The translations under genes were made by a program, and so were the position numbers. DNA of 64,000 bases from CAZOWM01 sp964583615 (GTDB taxonomy: Bacteria; Spirochaetota; B62-G9; DRHN01): positions 1 to 64,000 of the forward strand of contig CAZOWM010000013.1 in the NCBI GenBank assembly GCA_964583615.1, read 5' to 3'. This document shows positions 16,369 to 25,498 of this stretch, one piece after another (position 1 is the stretch's first letter; every line of letters begins with the position of its first letter). The notes below the pieces were generated by a model that was not told the DNA's origin, did no database searches, and saw only the letters and a program-made list of their open reading frames with translations.

Positions 16369-16642
16369 TTTATTACTCCACCACTATTGTTTTCATTATT
16401 TAACAACACAACTAACGAATATATTGCAAATTGAAGTACTGCCCTTGCCATGACATGCTTTACACTGTTTATCACCCTACCCGGGAGTGCTCTGCGTAAA
16501 AAAAGCTGTATTTGAGCAACTTTCATTTCTAATTCGCTCACATGTTATCCTATTTTCTTCATTAATTCAACTTGAAACCGAACAGGTTATAGTGCGGGAA
16601 GGGAAGTGGTTTAAGGATCGCCTCTGGATATTGGCCACACAA
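16369..16642 (-). other. Non-coding spacer upstream of the methyltransferase
   Basis: AT-rich up to about 16570 and then of ordinary composition, marking the other edge of the island. I see no open frame with coding character, tRNA or direct repeat flanking the island. It must contain the methyltransferase promoter, but no clear hexamer pair stands out. Confidence 0.4.
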
Positions 16643-16666
16643 TAAAAATGGCCCTGAGGGCCCACA
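16643..16666 (-). terminator. Terminator of the ogt gene
   Basis: Read on the minus strand, GGCCC-TCA-GGGCC is followed by ATTTTTATT: a short perfect G+C stem with a T-rich tail, 32 bases after the ogt stop. The tail is not a pure T run. Confidence 0.6.
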
Positions 16667-16697
16667 GTTCTCAAAAAATTTCACAACATGCACCATA

Positions 16698-17282
16698 TCA
16701 GTAGTAAAATCGGCCTTCGGCCACCGTTCCGCCTTCGAGAACCGAAACCCCCTCCATTTTCAGCAGCGCGCTCTTCATGGCCGCTCCCCCCTGGTACCCT
16801 CCAAGCGTGCCGTCGGAACGGATGGTTCTGTGACAGGGAATGATAAGAGGAAATGGATTATTTGCAAGGCACATACCAGCAGCGCGAGCTCCGTTCGGTT
16901 TCCCTGCGTGAGCGGCCAGCCGCCGGTAGGTGCTCACATATCCCCGGGAGATCGCATGCTCAGCTCCGAGGATCTTTTTCTGGAAATCCGAGCAGAGGTC
17001 CATCCGGACTGCGTCGAGAGAAAATGCGACGTCCTCTCCTGAAAGAAATGCCTCGATATTCTCTGAAACATCATCAATGTCCCGGCACGAATCATTCGAC
17101 GCAGCAGGAAACGAGAACCACACCCGCTCAATGGCCTGTCCGTCTGAATTCGAAAAAACGACACGATAAATTTTCGGCCGCTTTTCATGCACATGCCACA
17201 GTACGGCGATCTGCCCATAGGGGCTCGAGATGAAATGTACTGACATCGAGTCGTTTTTTACGATCCTCACATGTTCCACCAT
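16698..17282 (-). CDS. ogt: Methylated-DNA-protein-cysteine methyltransferase (Ogt type)
   Basis: 194 residues. The active-site block IIPCHRTIRSDGTLGGYQGG contains the alkyl-acceptor Cys in PCHR. The preceding VSTYRRLAAHAGKPNGARAAGMCLANNP is the helix-turn-helix DNA-binding part, and the N-terminal 90 residues form the usual variable domain. It repairs O6-alkylguanine and O4-alkylthymine by one-time transfer to itself. No AraC/Ada domain is fused. It stands alone between its own terminator and the aldo/keto reductase gene. Confidence 0.95.
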   Translation of the reverse strand: MVEHVRIVKNDSMSVHFISSPYGQIAVLWHVHEKRPKIYRVVFSNSDGQAIERVWFSFPAASNDSCRDIDDVSENIEAFLSGEDVAFSLDAVRMDLCSDFQKKILGAEHAISRGYVSTYRRLAAHAGKPNGARAAGMCLANNPFPLIIPCHRTIRSDGTLGGYQGGAAMKSALLKMEGVSVLEGGTVAEGRFYY

Positions 17283-17344
17283 CGTACTTACCCCGGCTTG
17301 GATCCTAAAATACCATACTCACTTTTCCATGTGGTTGATACAAT

Positions 17345-18322
17345 TCATGTGACCGACTGTATCCGTTTTTCCCGCTCTTCAAGCAGTGCATCGATCTTTT
17401 TTATCTCCTCCTCATCCAGCTCCCAGTCTACCGCACCGGCGGTCTCTTCTATTTGTGACGGCCTTCGCGCACCCACGATTGCTGCGGTTACCTCCGGCCT
17501 TCGCAGGACCCATGCGATCGAGAGCTGTGCGAGAGTTTTCTTCCTTTTTTCTGCAATCGGACGCAGCCGGTCGACGAACTCGAAATTGATGCTCAGCTGA
17601 GGCTCCTGAAAGTATGGCTGACGCAGCCGGTGATCTCTTTTATCGAGTGCTGCCACGCGTTCCTTTGTGAATTTCCCTGTGAGAAGCCCGCGCTGCATCG
17701 GGCTGTAGGGGATGACCCCTATTTCGTTTTTCCCGCAATAGGGCAAAATCTCATCCTCGACGTCACGGATGATCATGCTGTACGGAGGCTGAAGCGATGC
17801 AACACGGTGGATTCGGCCCAGCCGTTCCATCTGCTCAACGCTGCAGTTGCTCACCGCTATGTAGCGGACCTTGCCTTCCTGAACCAGCTCAGCCATGGCG
17901 GTCCACGCTTCTTCGATATCCTCGTCCGGCCGCGGCCAGTGAATCTGGTAGAGATCGATCACCTCGATGTCGAGCCTCCGGAGGCTCGCCTCCACCTCTC
18001 TGCGAACGCTCTCGCGTTTTAAAACTCCGCTCACTTTTCCATGCTCATCCCATACGAGCCCCAGCTTGGTCGCAATGACCGGTTTTTTCTCAACGCCTTT
18101 GAGCGCTTCACGAACAACTTCCTCCGCCCTCCCGAGGCCGTACACGGGCGCAGTGTCGATCCAGTTGATTCCCAGCTCGAGCGCCCTTCGAATCATCGCA
18201 ATCGACTCCCCGTCATCCTGAGGGCCCCATCCGCCAAACCATTCTGCCCCGCCTATGGGAAACGTCCCGATTCCAACTTTTGTGAGCTCGAGCGCGGTCC
18301 ATCCGAGCTTTTTTGTTTTCAT
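17345..18322 (-). CDS. Aldo/keto reductase
   Basis: About 325 residues from ATG 18322, which follows AGGTGAG; the ORF can extend to 18364 but adds an unlikely hydrophobic leader. TIM-barrel landmarks: NWIDTAPVYGLGRAEEVV with catalytic Asp and Tyr, VIATKLGL with catalytic Lys, DLYQIHWPRPD with the active-site His, YIAVSNCS, and IVGARRPSQIEE for NADPH binding. The sequence resembles the AKR11/12 (YrpG-like) oxidoreductases. Substrate is unknown. No clear operon partner: the ogt gene follows after a 62-base gap. Confidence 0.92.
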   Translation of the reverse strand: MKTKKLGWTALELTKVGIGTFPIGGAEWFGGWGPQDDGESIAMIRRALELGINWIDTAPVYGLGRAEEVVREALKGVEKKPVIATKLGLVWDEHGKVSGVLKRESVRREVEASLRRLDIEVIDLYQIHWPRPDEDIEEAWTAMAELVQEGKVRYIAVSNCSVEQMERLGRIHRVASLQPPYSMIIRDVEDEILPYCGKNEIGVIPYSPMQRGLLTGKFTKERVAALDKRDHRLRQPYFQEPQLSINFEFVDRLRPIAEKRKKTLAQLSIAWVLRRPEVTAAIVGARRPSQIEETAGAVDWELDEEEIKKIDALLEEREKRIQSVT

Positions 18323-18536
18323 GGTTCTCACCTTTCTGTCAGGAGTTAGTAGAAATATAAACATATCTTAATATAATCATCTTCAGCACTTTGCCCTCAT
18401 GGTTTCCACTGGATTTTTTGAATATGTATTCTTTATAAGACAAAAAAACGTACATGTGCGGCGAATAAAATAAAAAGTAAGATTGTAACCGGTATTTCGC
18501 TCCTTTTATATCCTCAACGTACTGTTAAAATTTCTC

Positions 18537-20084
18537 CTATTCCTGAAGACCCCTCATAAACCGGTCGAGCTTTTTGTGCACAGGTTTCAGGGCCACATAG
18601 GCCTCCTTGAATATTTCGTAAATCTTTGCGTACAATTCGGTTTTATCCTTGTCGGGATTTTCAACGCTCATCGACCTGACCATCGATTCTGCGCCGAGAA
18701 TGCTCTCTTTTACTCCAACACCGACGAATCCCGCGATTGCCGCGCCAAGGGAAGTAGCTTCCTCTTTGTAGTACATTTCCACGATCGGTTTTCCCCAGAC
18801 ATCCGCCATCAGCTTTCTCAGAAACCTGTTCCCCGCTCCCCCGCCGATCAGGCGGACTTCTTTTACCTTTTCTCCGTTTTCCTCAAGTACATCGAGAATG
18901 AGCTTGAGGTGATAGACAGTCCCTTCGAGGACCGAGCGGATAATCTGGTGCCTGCCCGCGACACGGGTAAGCCCGAGGAATGCTCCTTTTACCTCCGAGT
19001 CCCAGTATGGGCTCCGTTCTCCCATGAGATAGGGCAAAAAAAGCACCCCGCTGGACCCCGGGCCCGCTTCTTCCGCCTCAAGCGAGAGGACCCTGTACGA
19101 AGAAATGCCGATCCGGTCTCCCAAAAGCGCTTCCGCTCCTCCGATCCATCCGTTCAGCCACTCAAAGGACCCTCCTGCTGACTGCATCGTTCCGACCCCC
19201 ATATACAGGTTTTCATCGAGGTGGCTGAGGATAAATGTTCTGCGCTCACCGTCATAGAGCGGAGTGTCAGTGGTGACTGACGTCCATGAGGATGTTCCGT
19301 ATATGTTGTAGCAGTCCCCCGGTTTTGATGCACCCGCCCCCACCGTGGCGCACGGCCCGTCACCGCCTCCGATTACCACGGGAATCCCTTCCGGAAGGCC
19401 GAGCTCCTCGGCGGCCGCTTTTTTGAGTTTCCCCGCGATACAGGTTGAGGGGATTGGTTTCGGCAGTTTGTCCATATCGATATTCAGGTGCGAGACGATA
19501 TGCTCGCTCCACTGTTTCTTCTGCAGATCGAAGAGATTCGTTCCCGAGGCGTCGGAGTAATCGGTGACGTATTCTCCGGTCAGAAGGAATGCGATATAAT
19601 CTTTCGGCTGAAGAAACTTGTGTGTCTTTTTATACACCTCCGGATAATTACTTCGAAGCCACAGAATTTTTGCGGCGAGGTAATTTGCAATAAACACCGT
19701 GCCGGTCACCCTGTACGCCATGTCGTCGCCTATCTCCTTTGAGAGAAAGTCTCTCTCCTGAAATGCCCTCTGATCGCTCCAGATAATTGCATTGTACAAC
19801 GGGTCACCGTCTTCTGAAACAGGAGAGCAGCACATCATGTGGCCGCTGAAGCTGATCGCAACGATCTGTTTCTTCGCCTCCGGCACCTTGCTCAGGAGAT
19901 CTACTGTCGATTCCTTCACGGCTTTCCACCAGTCTCGCTGGTTCTGCTCGGCCCACCCCGGACGGGGATAAACTGTTTCGTATCCCATGAAACTGCTTGC
20001 ACGCATCTTCCCATCAGAATCGAACAATGTCGCCTTGTTCCCCGATGTCCCAAGATCGTGGGCAATGACCAATTCCTTTTTCAT
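18537..20084 (-). CDS. Xylulokinase-like FGGY kinase
   Basis: 515 residues. HDLGTSGNKATLFD is the N-terminal phosphate loop; FSGHMMCCSPV and NAIIWSDQRA form the sugar site; VVIGGGDGPCATVGAGA, YGTSSWTSV, LPYLMGERSPYWD and RLIGGGAGNRFLRKLMADV are the typical xylulokinase landmarks, with EEATSLGAAIAGFVG near the end. It phosphorylates D-xylulose or a close ketose in the cytoplasm. TGAGGAGTG precedes the ATG. It is transcribed after the thymidine-kinase-like gene (25-base gap). This is the second FGGY kinase in the window and is not closely similar to the one at 9.3-10.7 kb. Confidence 0.87.
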   Translation of the reverse strand: MKKELVIAHDLGTSGNKATLFDSDGKMRASSFMGYETVYPRPGWAEQNQRDWWKAVKESTVDLLSKVPEAKKQIVAISFSGHMMCCSPVSEDGDPLYNAIIWSDQRAFQERDFLSKEIGDDMAYRVTGTVFIANYLAAKILWLRSNYPEVYKKTHKFLQPKDYIAFLLTGEYVTDYSDASGTNLFDLQKKQWSEHIVSHLNIDMDKLPKPIPSTCIAGKLKKAAAEELGLPEGIPVVIGGGDGPCATVGAGASKPGDCYNIYGTSSWTSVTTDTPLYDGERRTFILSHLDENLYMGVGTMQSAGGSFEWLNGWIGGAEALLGDRIGISSYRVLSLEAEEAGPGSSGVLFLPYLMGERSPYWDSEVKGAFLGLTRVAGRHQIIRSVLEGTVYHLKLILDVLEENGEKVKEVRLIGGGAGNRFLRKLMADVWGKPIVEMYYKEEATSLGAAIAGFVGVGVKESILGAESMVRSMSVENPDKDKTELYAKIYEIFKEAYVALKPVHKKLDRFMRGLQE

Positions 20085-20109
20085 TTTTCACTCCTCATTT
20101 ATAACGGTT

Positions 20110-21285
20110 TCAAATCTGAAACCGCCTGTTTTCAACGAGACGTTCATTGATATATTCCATGTCAGCGCCGATCTGCGCAGCAACATATTTCATCTGATCG
20201 AGACTCAGCGCGTTCTCCTCGACAAAGAGATAAAGAAGCGCTTTCTCGGCAATGCAATCGACTCTGAGGGCTCGCATCATGATAGGCTGCGTTTCTTCTT
20301 TGTTCATGTAACTTTCTTCAAAATGCTTGTATATTTCCGACTTTTTTGTTTCGGCCCGGATTCTCTTCAGCTCACTGATCAGAGGCGTGAGGTTTCCGCT
20401 GTAGGCAAGCTCTCCGAGGGGCTTCAAAATGAGGAACGTATATTCCTTTCCCGGCAGGTAGTGATGACTGTCGCATCGAGTGGAATAATTCGGAACCCTC
20501 GGGTCTTTGTACAGTCTGTCGCCCCCCACGATGATGAGCGGATCAAAAAACAGGGCGGGGCATTCATCGCCATCCACGACATAGTAACGGTAGGTGTAGT
20601 AAGAGTCCAGAATACAGTCAGGGTGCTCACAGTATGCGGTCAACGGGAACACATCGGTTGCAATTTCCATGAGGAGCCGGGATGTCCGGTTGAATATGTC
20701 TTTTCGGAAATTGAGAATCAGCATCGGAAAAATGAAGTTCATGTGTAAATGACGGGAGTAATGCTGTATTACATAGGCGATGCGCTCATCAAAGAAATTT
20801 GCCTCGTCGATGATCCACGTACCCACATCTTTCCTCAGCTCGAGTATCTCTTCGAGCTCGAAGGAGTTGGAAATTCTCGCAGTATTTTCACCCATACGCT
20901 CATAGCCGCCGCGAAAAGGAAGCGCATCCTCCGGGCAGTTCTCGAACCGCTTGCTGTCGATTTTCGACCTGATGTAAAACACGTTTCGCCGATCTGCTGC
21001 TCCATCCGTGGTCCTTTCCCGAACAACCGCGGATTTGTTCAGCGCCACCTGTGAATCCCTGAATATACGGGCGGAAAATTCCGTTTTTCCTGACCCCATG
21101 GGACCGATGATGAGGATTCTTCTGTTCTGCTTCCGAAAGTCATAGTGATTTATGGAATGGTGGATACGCAGATCAGGGAACCCCAGGCTCTTCAAAAAAT
21201 ACTTTGTCTGCAGTTCATTTTCAACGAGTGCCAACGCTTTTTCCTCGCACCTCTCCGAAAGATTATGCGACTCATTATAGAACAC
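20110..21285 (-). CDS. Thymidine-kinase-like P-loop protein, extended
   Basis: 391 residues, about twice the size of type II thymidine kinases. Walker A GPMGSGKT is at 61-68, and WIIDEANFFD (157-166) matches the TK catalytic IDEAQFF segment. A later LTAYCEHPDC and a DPLIIVGGDRLY...YSTRC stretch recall the zinc/lasso part of TK1, but the zinc Cys set is incomplete. About 110 extra C-terminal residues (helical, no known domain) follow. The order of elements supports a TK-type fold; the activity is not certain. The GTG at 21285 has GGAGA only two bases upstream; a TTG 18 codons downstream is an alternative start. It is upstream of the xylulokinase-like gene. Confidence 0.65.
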   Translation of the reverse strand: MFYNESHNLSERCEEKALALVENELQTKYFLKSLGFPDLRIHHSINHYDFRKQNRRILIIGPMGSGKTEFSARIFRDSQVALNKSAVVRERTTDGAADRRNVFYIRSKIDSKRFENCPEDALPFRGGYERMGENTARISNSFELEEILELRKDVGTWIIDEANFFDERIAYVIQHYSRHLHMNFIFPMLILNFRKDIFNRTSRLLMEIATDVFPLTAYCEHPDCILDSYYTYRYYVVDGDECPALFFDPLIIVGGDRLYKDPRVPNYSTRCDSHHYLPGKEYTFLILKPLGELAYSGNLTPLISELKRIRAETKKSEIYKHFEESYMNKEETQPIMMRALRVDCIAEKALLYLFVEENALSLDQMKYVAAQIGADMEYINERLVENRRFQI

Positions 21286-21371
21286 TCTCCATAATATATC
21301 CAGCGTTCGTTGTTTTCCTTCTCATCGAAAAATTACCGGGATATTTCCATGAAGTGCGCAAACACGTGCAC

Positions 21372-21401
21372 TTGAGCTTTACTGATCGCCGGTTCTATAA
21401 T
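21372..21401 (+). promoter_or_regulatory. Promoter of the OsmC-family gene
   Basis: TTGAGC at 21372-21377 and a consensus TATAAT at 21396-21401 with an 18-bp spacer, 50 bases upstream of the OsmC gene start. A CACGTG palindrome lies just upstream (21364-21369). Confidence 0.7.
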
Positions 21402-21451
21402 ACTATATAGACACGGGAGAACACGAATTATCGGAGAATGGGAGGTTGAAT

Positions 21452-21865
21452 ATGGAACTGGTTAAAACAGAATGGAAAAGGGAAATGGCGTTTGATTCAG
21501 AGGTACACGGTCATCATGTGGTCATAGATTCTGAACCGGAGTTCGGGGGAAAAAATCGGGGCCCAGGGCCCAAAGCCCTGGTTCTCACGTCGCTCAGCGG
21601 TTGTACCGGAATGGATGTTCTTTCCATTCTGAACAAGATGCGGGTGAGCCCTGACCAGTTCAGAGTAATCGCGCGTGCTGAGCAAAGCGAAGATCACCCG
21701 AAAGTGTACACCTCCATTCATCTCATCTATGAGTTCAAAGGAAAGGATCTCCCAATGGACAAACTGCGGAAGGCGGTTGATCTGTCGCAGGAGCGGTACT
21801 GCGGGGTGAGCGCGATGCTGAGAAAAGCATGCACCCTCACTTTCGAAATAAAAATTCTTGAGTAA
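21452..21865 (+). CDS. OsmC/Ohr-family peroxide-handling protein
   Basis: 137 residues from ATG 21452, preceded by GGGAGG. The two family cysteines are in SLSGCTGMDVLSIL and SQERYCGVSAMLRKA, the thiol pair that reduces organic hydroperoxides. The sequence belongs to the broad OsmC group (YhfA-like) rather than clear Ohr. Likely cytoplasmic dimer. It has its own promoter and is divergent from the thymidine-kinase-like gene, convergent with the DUF4432 gene. Confidence 0.88.
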   Translation: MELVKTEWKREMAFDSEVHGHHVVIDSEPEFGGKNRGPGPKALVLTSLSGCTGMDVLSILNKMRVSPDQFRVIARAEQSEDHPKVYTSIHLIYEFKGKDLPMDKLRKAVDLSQERYCGVSAMLRKACTLTFEIKILE

Positions 21866-21969
21866 ATACTCGCGCTTTTCGAACACTGCCCAGGCAAGCC
21901 GCATCTGAAAGGGGGAACCGCTTTTTTCATCCGCATACCAAATCGAGGCTTTTTCCGGGAGGTCCGGGG

Positions 21970-23067
21970 TCAACCCTGGGCTAATTTTTCCGCCTCACGC
22001 TCCACAGCATCGAGTTCTTCTTTTGACCCCAGCACCTGAAAATCGATCACCACCTCGTGTGTATGCTGCCCATCTATAAACGAGAGTTTACCAGACTCTC
22101 TGAGCACTCCTCTTCCGAGCGGCTGGGCAGTCCCAGGTTCGAGTCCGAGCACATAGAATCCCTTCCTCGGCATCTTCCATTCAGTAAATACGGGAAGCTG
22201 ATTTTTATTGAACCTGAGAACAATTCCGAGGGCCGTACCGTTACCGATGTCTCTGTTCAGGAGCGCCATGAAGGTGTTGCCGTCCCTGTCCGTGTTGAGA
22301 GTATGAAAAAAGACCTTCTCGTTGTAACCTTGAACCGGATCGGGAAACCGCATGCATTCCTCAACACCCCTGTCCCGTGCCGCCTCCTCGTCTCTCGGCT
22401 CTGTGTGAAGCACTGGACCGACAATACGGGCATTGGGGCCAAGGAGCGGGAAACCGAAATTAAAGTGGTAGAGCATCATGAGGGGCTGAGGTTCAAACCC
22501 CCGGTTTTCGATTATATCCATTATTCTGAAACTTCTCGAACCGAGGTGCGTCTCGATTGTCCGCGTCAGCGTGAGGTTCTCGAACATCGCCTTTGCTTCC
22601 CGCACCATACCCTTGAGAGAAATTACATATTCATCATTCTCCCAGTGCTGGTCGACACACACGTTTTCCGCTGCCGCATTTGCCACCCTTCCGTGCAGAC
22701 CGTAGTGTTCTCCCCTGTCGGTGCTGGGTGCACCTGAGTTCGCGATTCCACAGGTTGTGAGAAGACCGGCAAAAAAACTTCTCAGCCACCCAAGACCGGG
22801 CTCCTCGTAGTATGAAGGAGAGGTGATTCCCGTTCCGGAGAAAAAGCTCAACGCGTTTCCTTGAAAAAACGCCTCAGGGATGTCCATTCCCCTTCCCGGC
22901 AAAACGGTAAACTGCAAACCTCCTCCGGATCGCACGGATACACCACGAACCCCCTGCGCTTTTCCTTCTGCGTACTCGAAGAACCGTGCCCCTGCAATCT
23001 GAGCCGGATCACCGATCCACTCCCGAAGTTCCTCTCTCGTCCACTGTTTTCCAAGATATTCGGCCAT
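21970..23067 (-). CDS. DUF4432 / aldose-1-epimerase-like protein
   Basis: 365 residues of beta-rich galactose-mutarotase-like fold. GLQFTVLPGRGMDIPEA, LLTTCGIANSGAPS, YGLHGRVANAAAE with the likely catalytic His, MLYHFNFGFPLL and YVLGLEPGTAQPLGR match DUF4432 proteins, which are usually found with sugar catabolic genes. AGGAGG precedes the ATG by seven bases. The upstream neighbour is the LamG/FN3 gene 61 bases away. Substrate unknown. Confidence 0.87.
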   Translation of the reverse strand: MAEYLGKQWTREELREWIGDPAQIAGARFFEYAEGKAQGVRGVSVRSGGGLQFTVLPGRGMDIPEAFFQGNALSFFSGTGITSPSYYEEPGLGWLRSFFAGLLTTCGIANSGAPSTDRGEHYGLHGRVANAAAENVCVDQHWENDEYVISLKGMVREAKAMFENLTLTRTIETHLGSRSFRIMDIIENRGFEPQPLMMLYHFNFGFPLLGPNARIVGPVLHTEPRDEEAARDRGVEECMRFPDPVQGYNEKVFFHTLNTDRDGNTFMALLNRDIGNGTALGIVLRFNKNQLPVFTEWKMPRKGFYVLGLEPGTAQPLGRGVLRESGKLSFIDGQHTHEVVIDFQVLGSKEELDAVEREAEKLAQG

Positions 23068-23128
23068 TTTACGTCCTCCTTTTTTTCACCGCAAGATTGG
23101 AAGCCCCGACGGGGACAACGCCTCGTTC

Positions 23129-24724
23129 TTACCGGTCAGTGGAATACACACTCGAGGGCCTCACGATGAGCTCGTTACTGAACCCGCTTTCCTGATCTGC
23201 TTCATCAATGGCGGTAATGCTGAAAAAGTACACTTCTTCGTTTTCGAGCCCCTCCACGACAAATGATTCAACCAGGCCAACGATAAACGGTGATTTTCCC
23301 GCCTTTGCGTGTTTCCCGAAGTAATTTTTCGAGCCATTTCCGTAATATATCTTGTAGTCCTTCAGATCGCTTTCCTTGTTTTTTACCCACACGAGACGAA
23401 CCGCCCCATTCTGCGGCTGAGCCTCGAGCAGAATCGGCGCAAACGGCGGAGGATCAAGCTCGAGTGTTACCCGCAGCGAGAGAAGAGATGGTGTATACAG
23501 GCTTTTCGTTCCGTATAAAAGGGCCTTCCACTGAAAATACCTCCCTCCCGGAGGTTGCTCGACGATACGCTCTCCATTTCTCACCTGTATCCACCCCGGC
23601 AGGGTATAGGGGAGTCCGGCCGTGGAAACCGTGGATGAATCCGGCGAATCCATCCGCTGCTCATCATCAGCTTCAGAGGATGGATCAAAGTAGATTTCCG
23701 AAAACCGAAAGAACACGCGCACTGCGGTTCCGTTTTTCTCTGAAGCGTCCCATTGAATGTCCACGATTCTTGTCCCCTTGTGCCCGATGTCAATCACATC
23801 ACTCTTTATCTCACCGTAATCCCTGAAGTTCCCCAGGTAAAATCGAGGCCTTCCCTTCGAGATTCGCAGCTCATCGACATACCCATAGTAGCTCTTTCCT
23901 ATCGCGATCGGTACCTTCAAATAAGGCGAGAAATACCCCCTCAGCCGCGTGCTCCCCTCCGTTCCATCAACCGTGATCCACCGGATATTGCTCTCCTCGC
24001 CGTCATTCAAAAGGGTAAGCATACCGTTTGAGGCGTCATATATGAGTGCATGATGGTGCCACTCCCTCAGCCGGATTTCCGTGTTTTCCGCGATCAATAC
24101 GTCGTGGCGCTTTCCACTGCTGTCCTGAAAAAGATGCTCGAGAAGCCAGAAGAGCTTGCCTCCACGAAAAAATGCCTTTATCCCCGTATACCTTCCGTTC
24201 AGTTCGACGACAGGCGCATGCCAGGAAAATACCTCGCTCCCGTCGTGAATCGAGGTGGGGCAGAGATAAAAATCGATTGTGAAGCTCTCGATCTCGCTTC
24301 GGGTCTGAAAGATGCTGCCCTCAAGGGGAATGATTTCAATGATGTTTTCATAGTGCAAAAACCCGGCGGACCGGTCTCCGAACTTCTTGATGTCCGGGGA
24401 AGGAAATATATCCACCTCCCCTTCACGGTAGAGTTCGGATTGAAAAAATATCCGGTCTCTCATACTCAGATCGAAATTGAGGAGCAGTTCCGTGTGCTCG
24501 TCCTTTCGCGGGCTGTTGTCCGCGAGCTGAACAGCATATTCCTGGAGAGGACCCCTTTTCTTTGTCGTGTCGGTGAACGAAAATATGCCATGCCACCCAT
24601 CTCCTCCTCCCCATTGAAGCGATCGGAGCTCGGATTTTCCGATAAACTCGGTCTGCGCAGAAACCTCGACCGGAAGGACAGCCAGAAACAGAAAGAGAAG
24701 AATGATGCGCGTGTTTCTTTTCAT
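23129..24724 (-). CDS. Exported LamG plus fibronectin type III protein
   Basis: 531 residues. Signal peptide MKRNTRIILLFLFLAVLPVEVSA, then a concanavalin/LamG-like domain (about 105-275; FTIDFYLCPTSIHDGSEVFSWHA, GKLFWLLEHLFQDSSGK, WHHHALIYDASNGMLTLLNDGEE, YVDELRISKGR), a beta-rich middle part, and a C-terminal FN3 domain (about 425-520; PPPFAPILLEAQPQNGAVRLVW, YFFSITAIDEADQESGFSNEL). Probably a periplasmic or surface binding protein. Its ATG overlaps the TGA of the PAS-sensor gene (ATGA), so translation is coupled and the two may work together. Confidence 0.82.
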   Translation of the reverse strand: MKRNTRIILLFLFLAVLPVEVSAQTEFIGKSELRSLQWGGGDGWHGIFSFTDTTKKRGPLQEYAVQLADNSPRKDEHTELLLNFDLSMRDRIFFQSELYREGEVDIFPSPDIKKFGDRSAGFLHYENIIEIIPLEGSIFQTRSEIESFTIDFYLCPTSIHDGSEVFSWHAPVVELNGRYTGIKAFFRGGKLFWLLEHLFQDSSGKRHDVLIAENTEIRLREWHHHALIYDASNGMLTLLNDGEESNIRWITVDGTEGSTRLRGYFSPYLKVPIAIGKSYYGYVDELRISKGRPRFYLGNFRDYGEIKSDVIDIGHKGTRIVDIQWDASEKNGTAVRVFFRFSEIYFDPSSEADDEQRMDSPDSSTVSTAGLPYTLPGWIQVRNGERIVEQPPGGRYFQWKALLYGTKSLYTPSLLSLRVTLELDPPPFAPILLEAQPQNGAVRLVWVKNKESDLKDYKIYYGNGSKNYFGKHAKAGKSPFIVGLVESFVVEGLENEEVYFFSITAIDEADQESGFSNELIVRPSSVYSTDR

Positions 24725-25485
24725 ATATTGAGCACCTTTTTAGAAACATAATCGAATATGATCATTGATTCCATGACCGAGAGCTCACTACTGATAATCG
24801 GAATAACCGTCAACTTTGCCTTGTATACAGCATCTCCGGATTTTATTTTCAGATCCGCCAAGATCTGATTTTTCGGCTTCTTTTTTATCTCTATGAGCGC
24901 ATTATCGAGCTGTTCATTCTCCAGCACTTTATCAATCGGAAGTCCGACAACTGTTTTTGCCCCAATGTTGAGAAGCTTCCTGATCTGCCCATTCGCATAT
25001 GAGACCTTGTTCTCGCCCGTGAGAATGATGACCCCTTTCTCTATGTTTTCAGACAGGGCGGTGATCTTTTGCTGCGATGTTCTCAGTCTTTCAACCTTTA
25101 TTCTGTCGAACTCCTGCACCTTCTCAACAAATTTGTTCAGCCATCTTCCCAGATTGCCGAATTCATCGGTCTCAGGAAATTGGATTTTGAGGTTGAAATT
25201 CGTGGTCCTTTCACTTGACAGTCTTTCGATAATCCGCTTGTAGGCCGTAAATCCCCTTCTTCTCATAATGAAGAATATAAAAGAGCTCACAATGAAACCA
25301 GTTCCGAATAAAAATATTACGATAAGCCTGAACACTCTCGTACCGAACACAATCGAAGCATCACCCCATTCATATCCAACCAGGAGAGGAGGACCGCCCA
25401 CTACAATGGCAAATCCGCCGAAAAGAAAAAACAGAAAGGCAAACAGGCTGTATACACGCATAAAAAAGGTAAATGACAGCTTCAT
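24721..25485 (-). CDS. Membrane PAS-domain sensor without output domain
   Basis: 254 residues. Two membrane helices (about 8-32 and 50-72) enclose a short periplasmic stretch; then a HAMP-like linker (RIIERLSSERTTNFNLKIQFPETDEFGNLGRWLNKFVEKV) and a coiled segment lead to a PAS domain (about 140-250; ENIEKGVIILTGENKVSYANGQIRKLLN, VVGLPIDKVLEN). No kinase, GGDEF, phosphatase or methyl-accepting region follows. It resembles the sensory half of a histidine kinase or RsbU regulator. It follows the potassium-uptake genes and is coupled to the LamG/FN3 gene. Confidence 0.75.
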   Translation of the reverse strand: MKLSFTFFMRVYSLFAFLFFLFGGFAIVVGGPPLLVGYEWGDASIVFGTRVFRLIVIFLFGTGFIVSSFIFFIMRRRGFTAYKRIIERLSSERTTNFNLKIQFPETDEFGNLGRWLNKFVEKVQEFDRIKVERLRTSQQKITALSENIEKGVIILTGENKVSYANGQIRKLLNIGAKTVVGLPIDKVLENEQLDNALIEIKKKPKNQILADLKIKSGDAVYKAKLTVIPIISSELSVMESMIIFDYVSKKVLNI

Positions 25486-25498
25486 GGCATTCCCCCGA

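Noticed and set aside
22130..22160. tRNA-like GGTTCGAGTCC sequence
   Set aside because: It lies inside the DUF4432 coding region, with no acceptor or anticodon stems around it.
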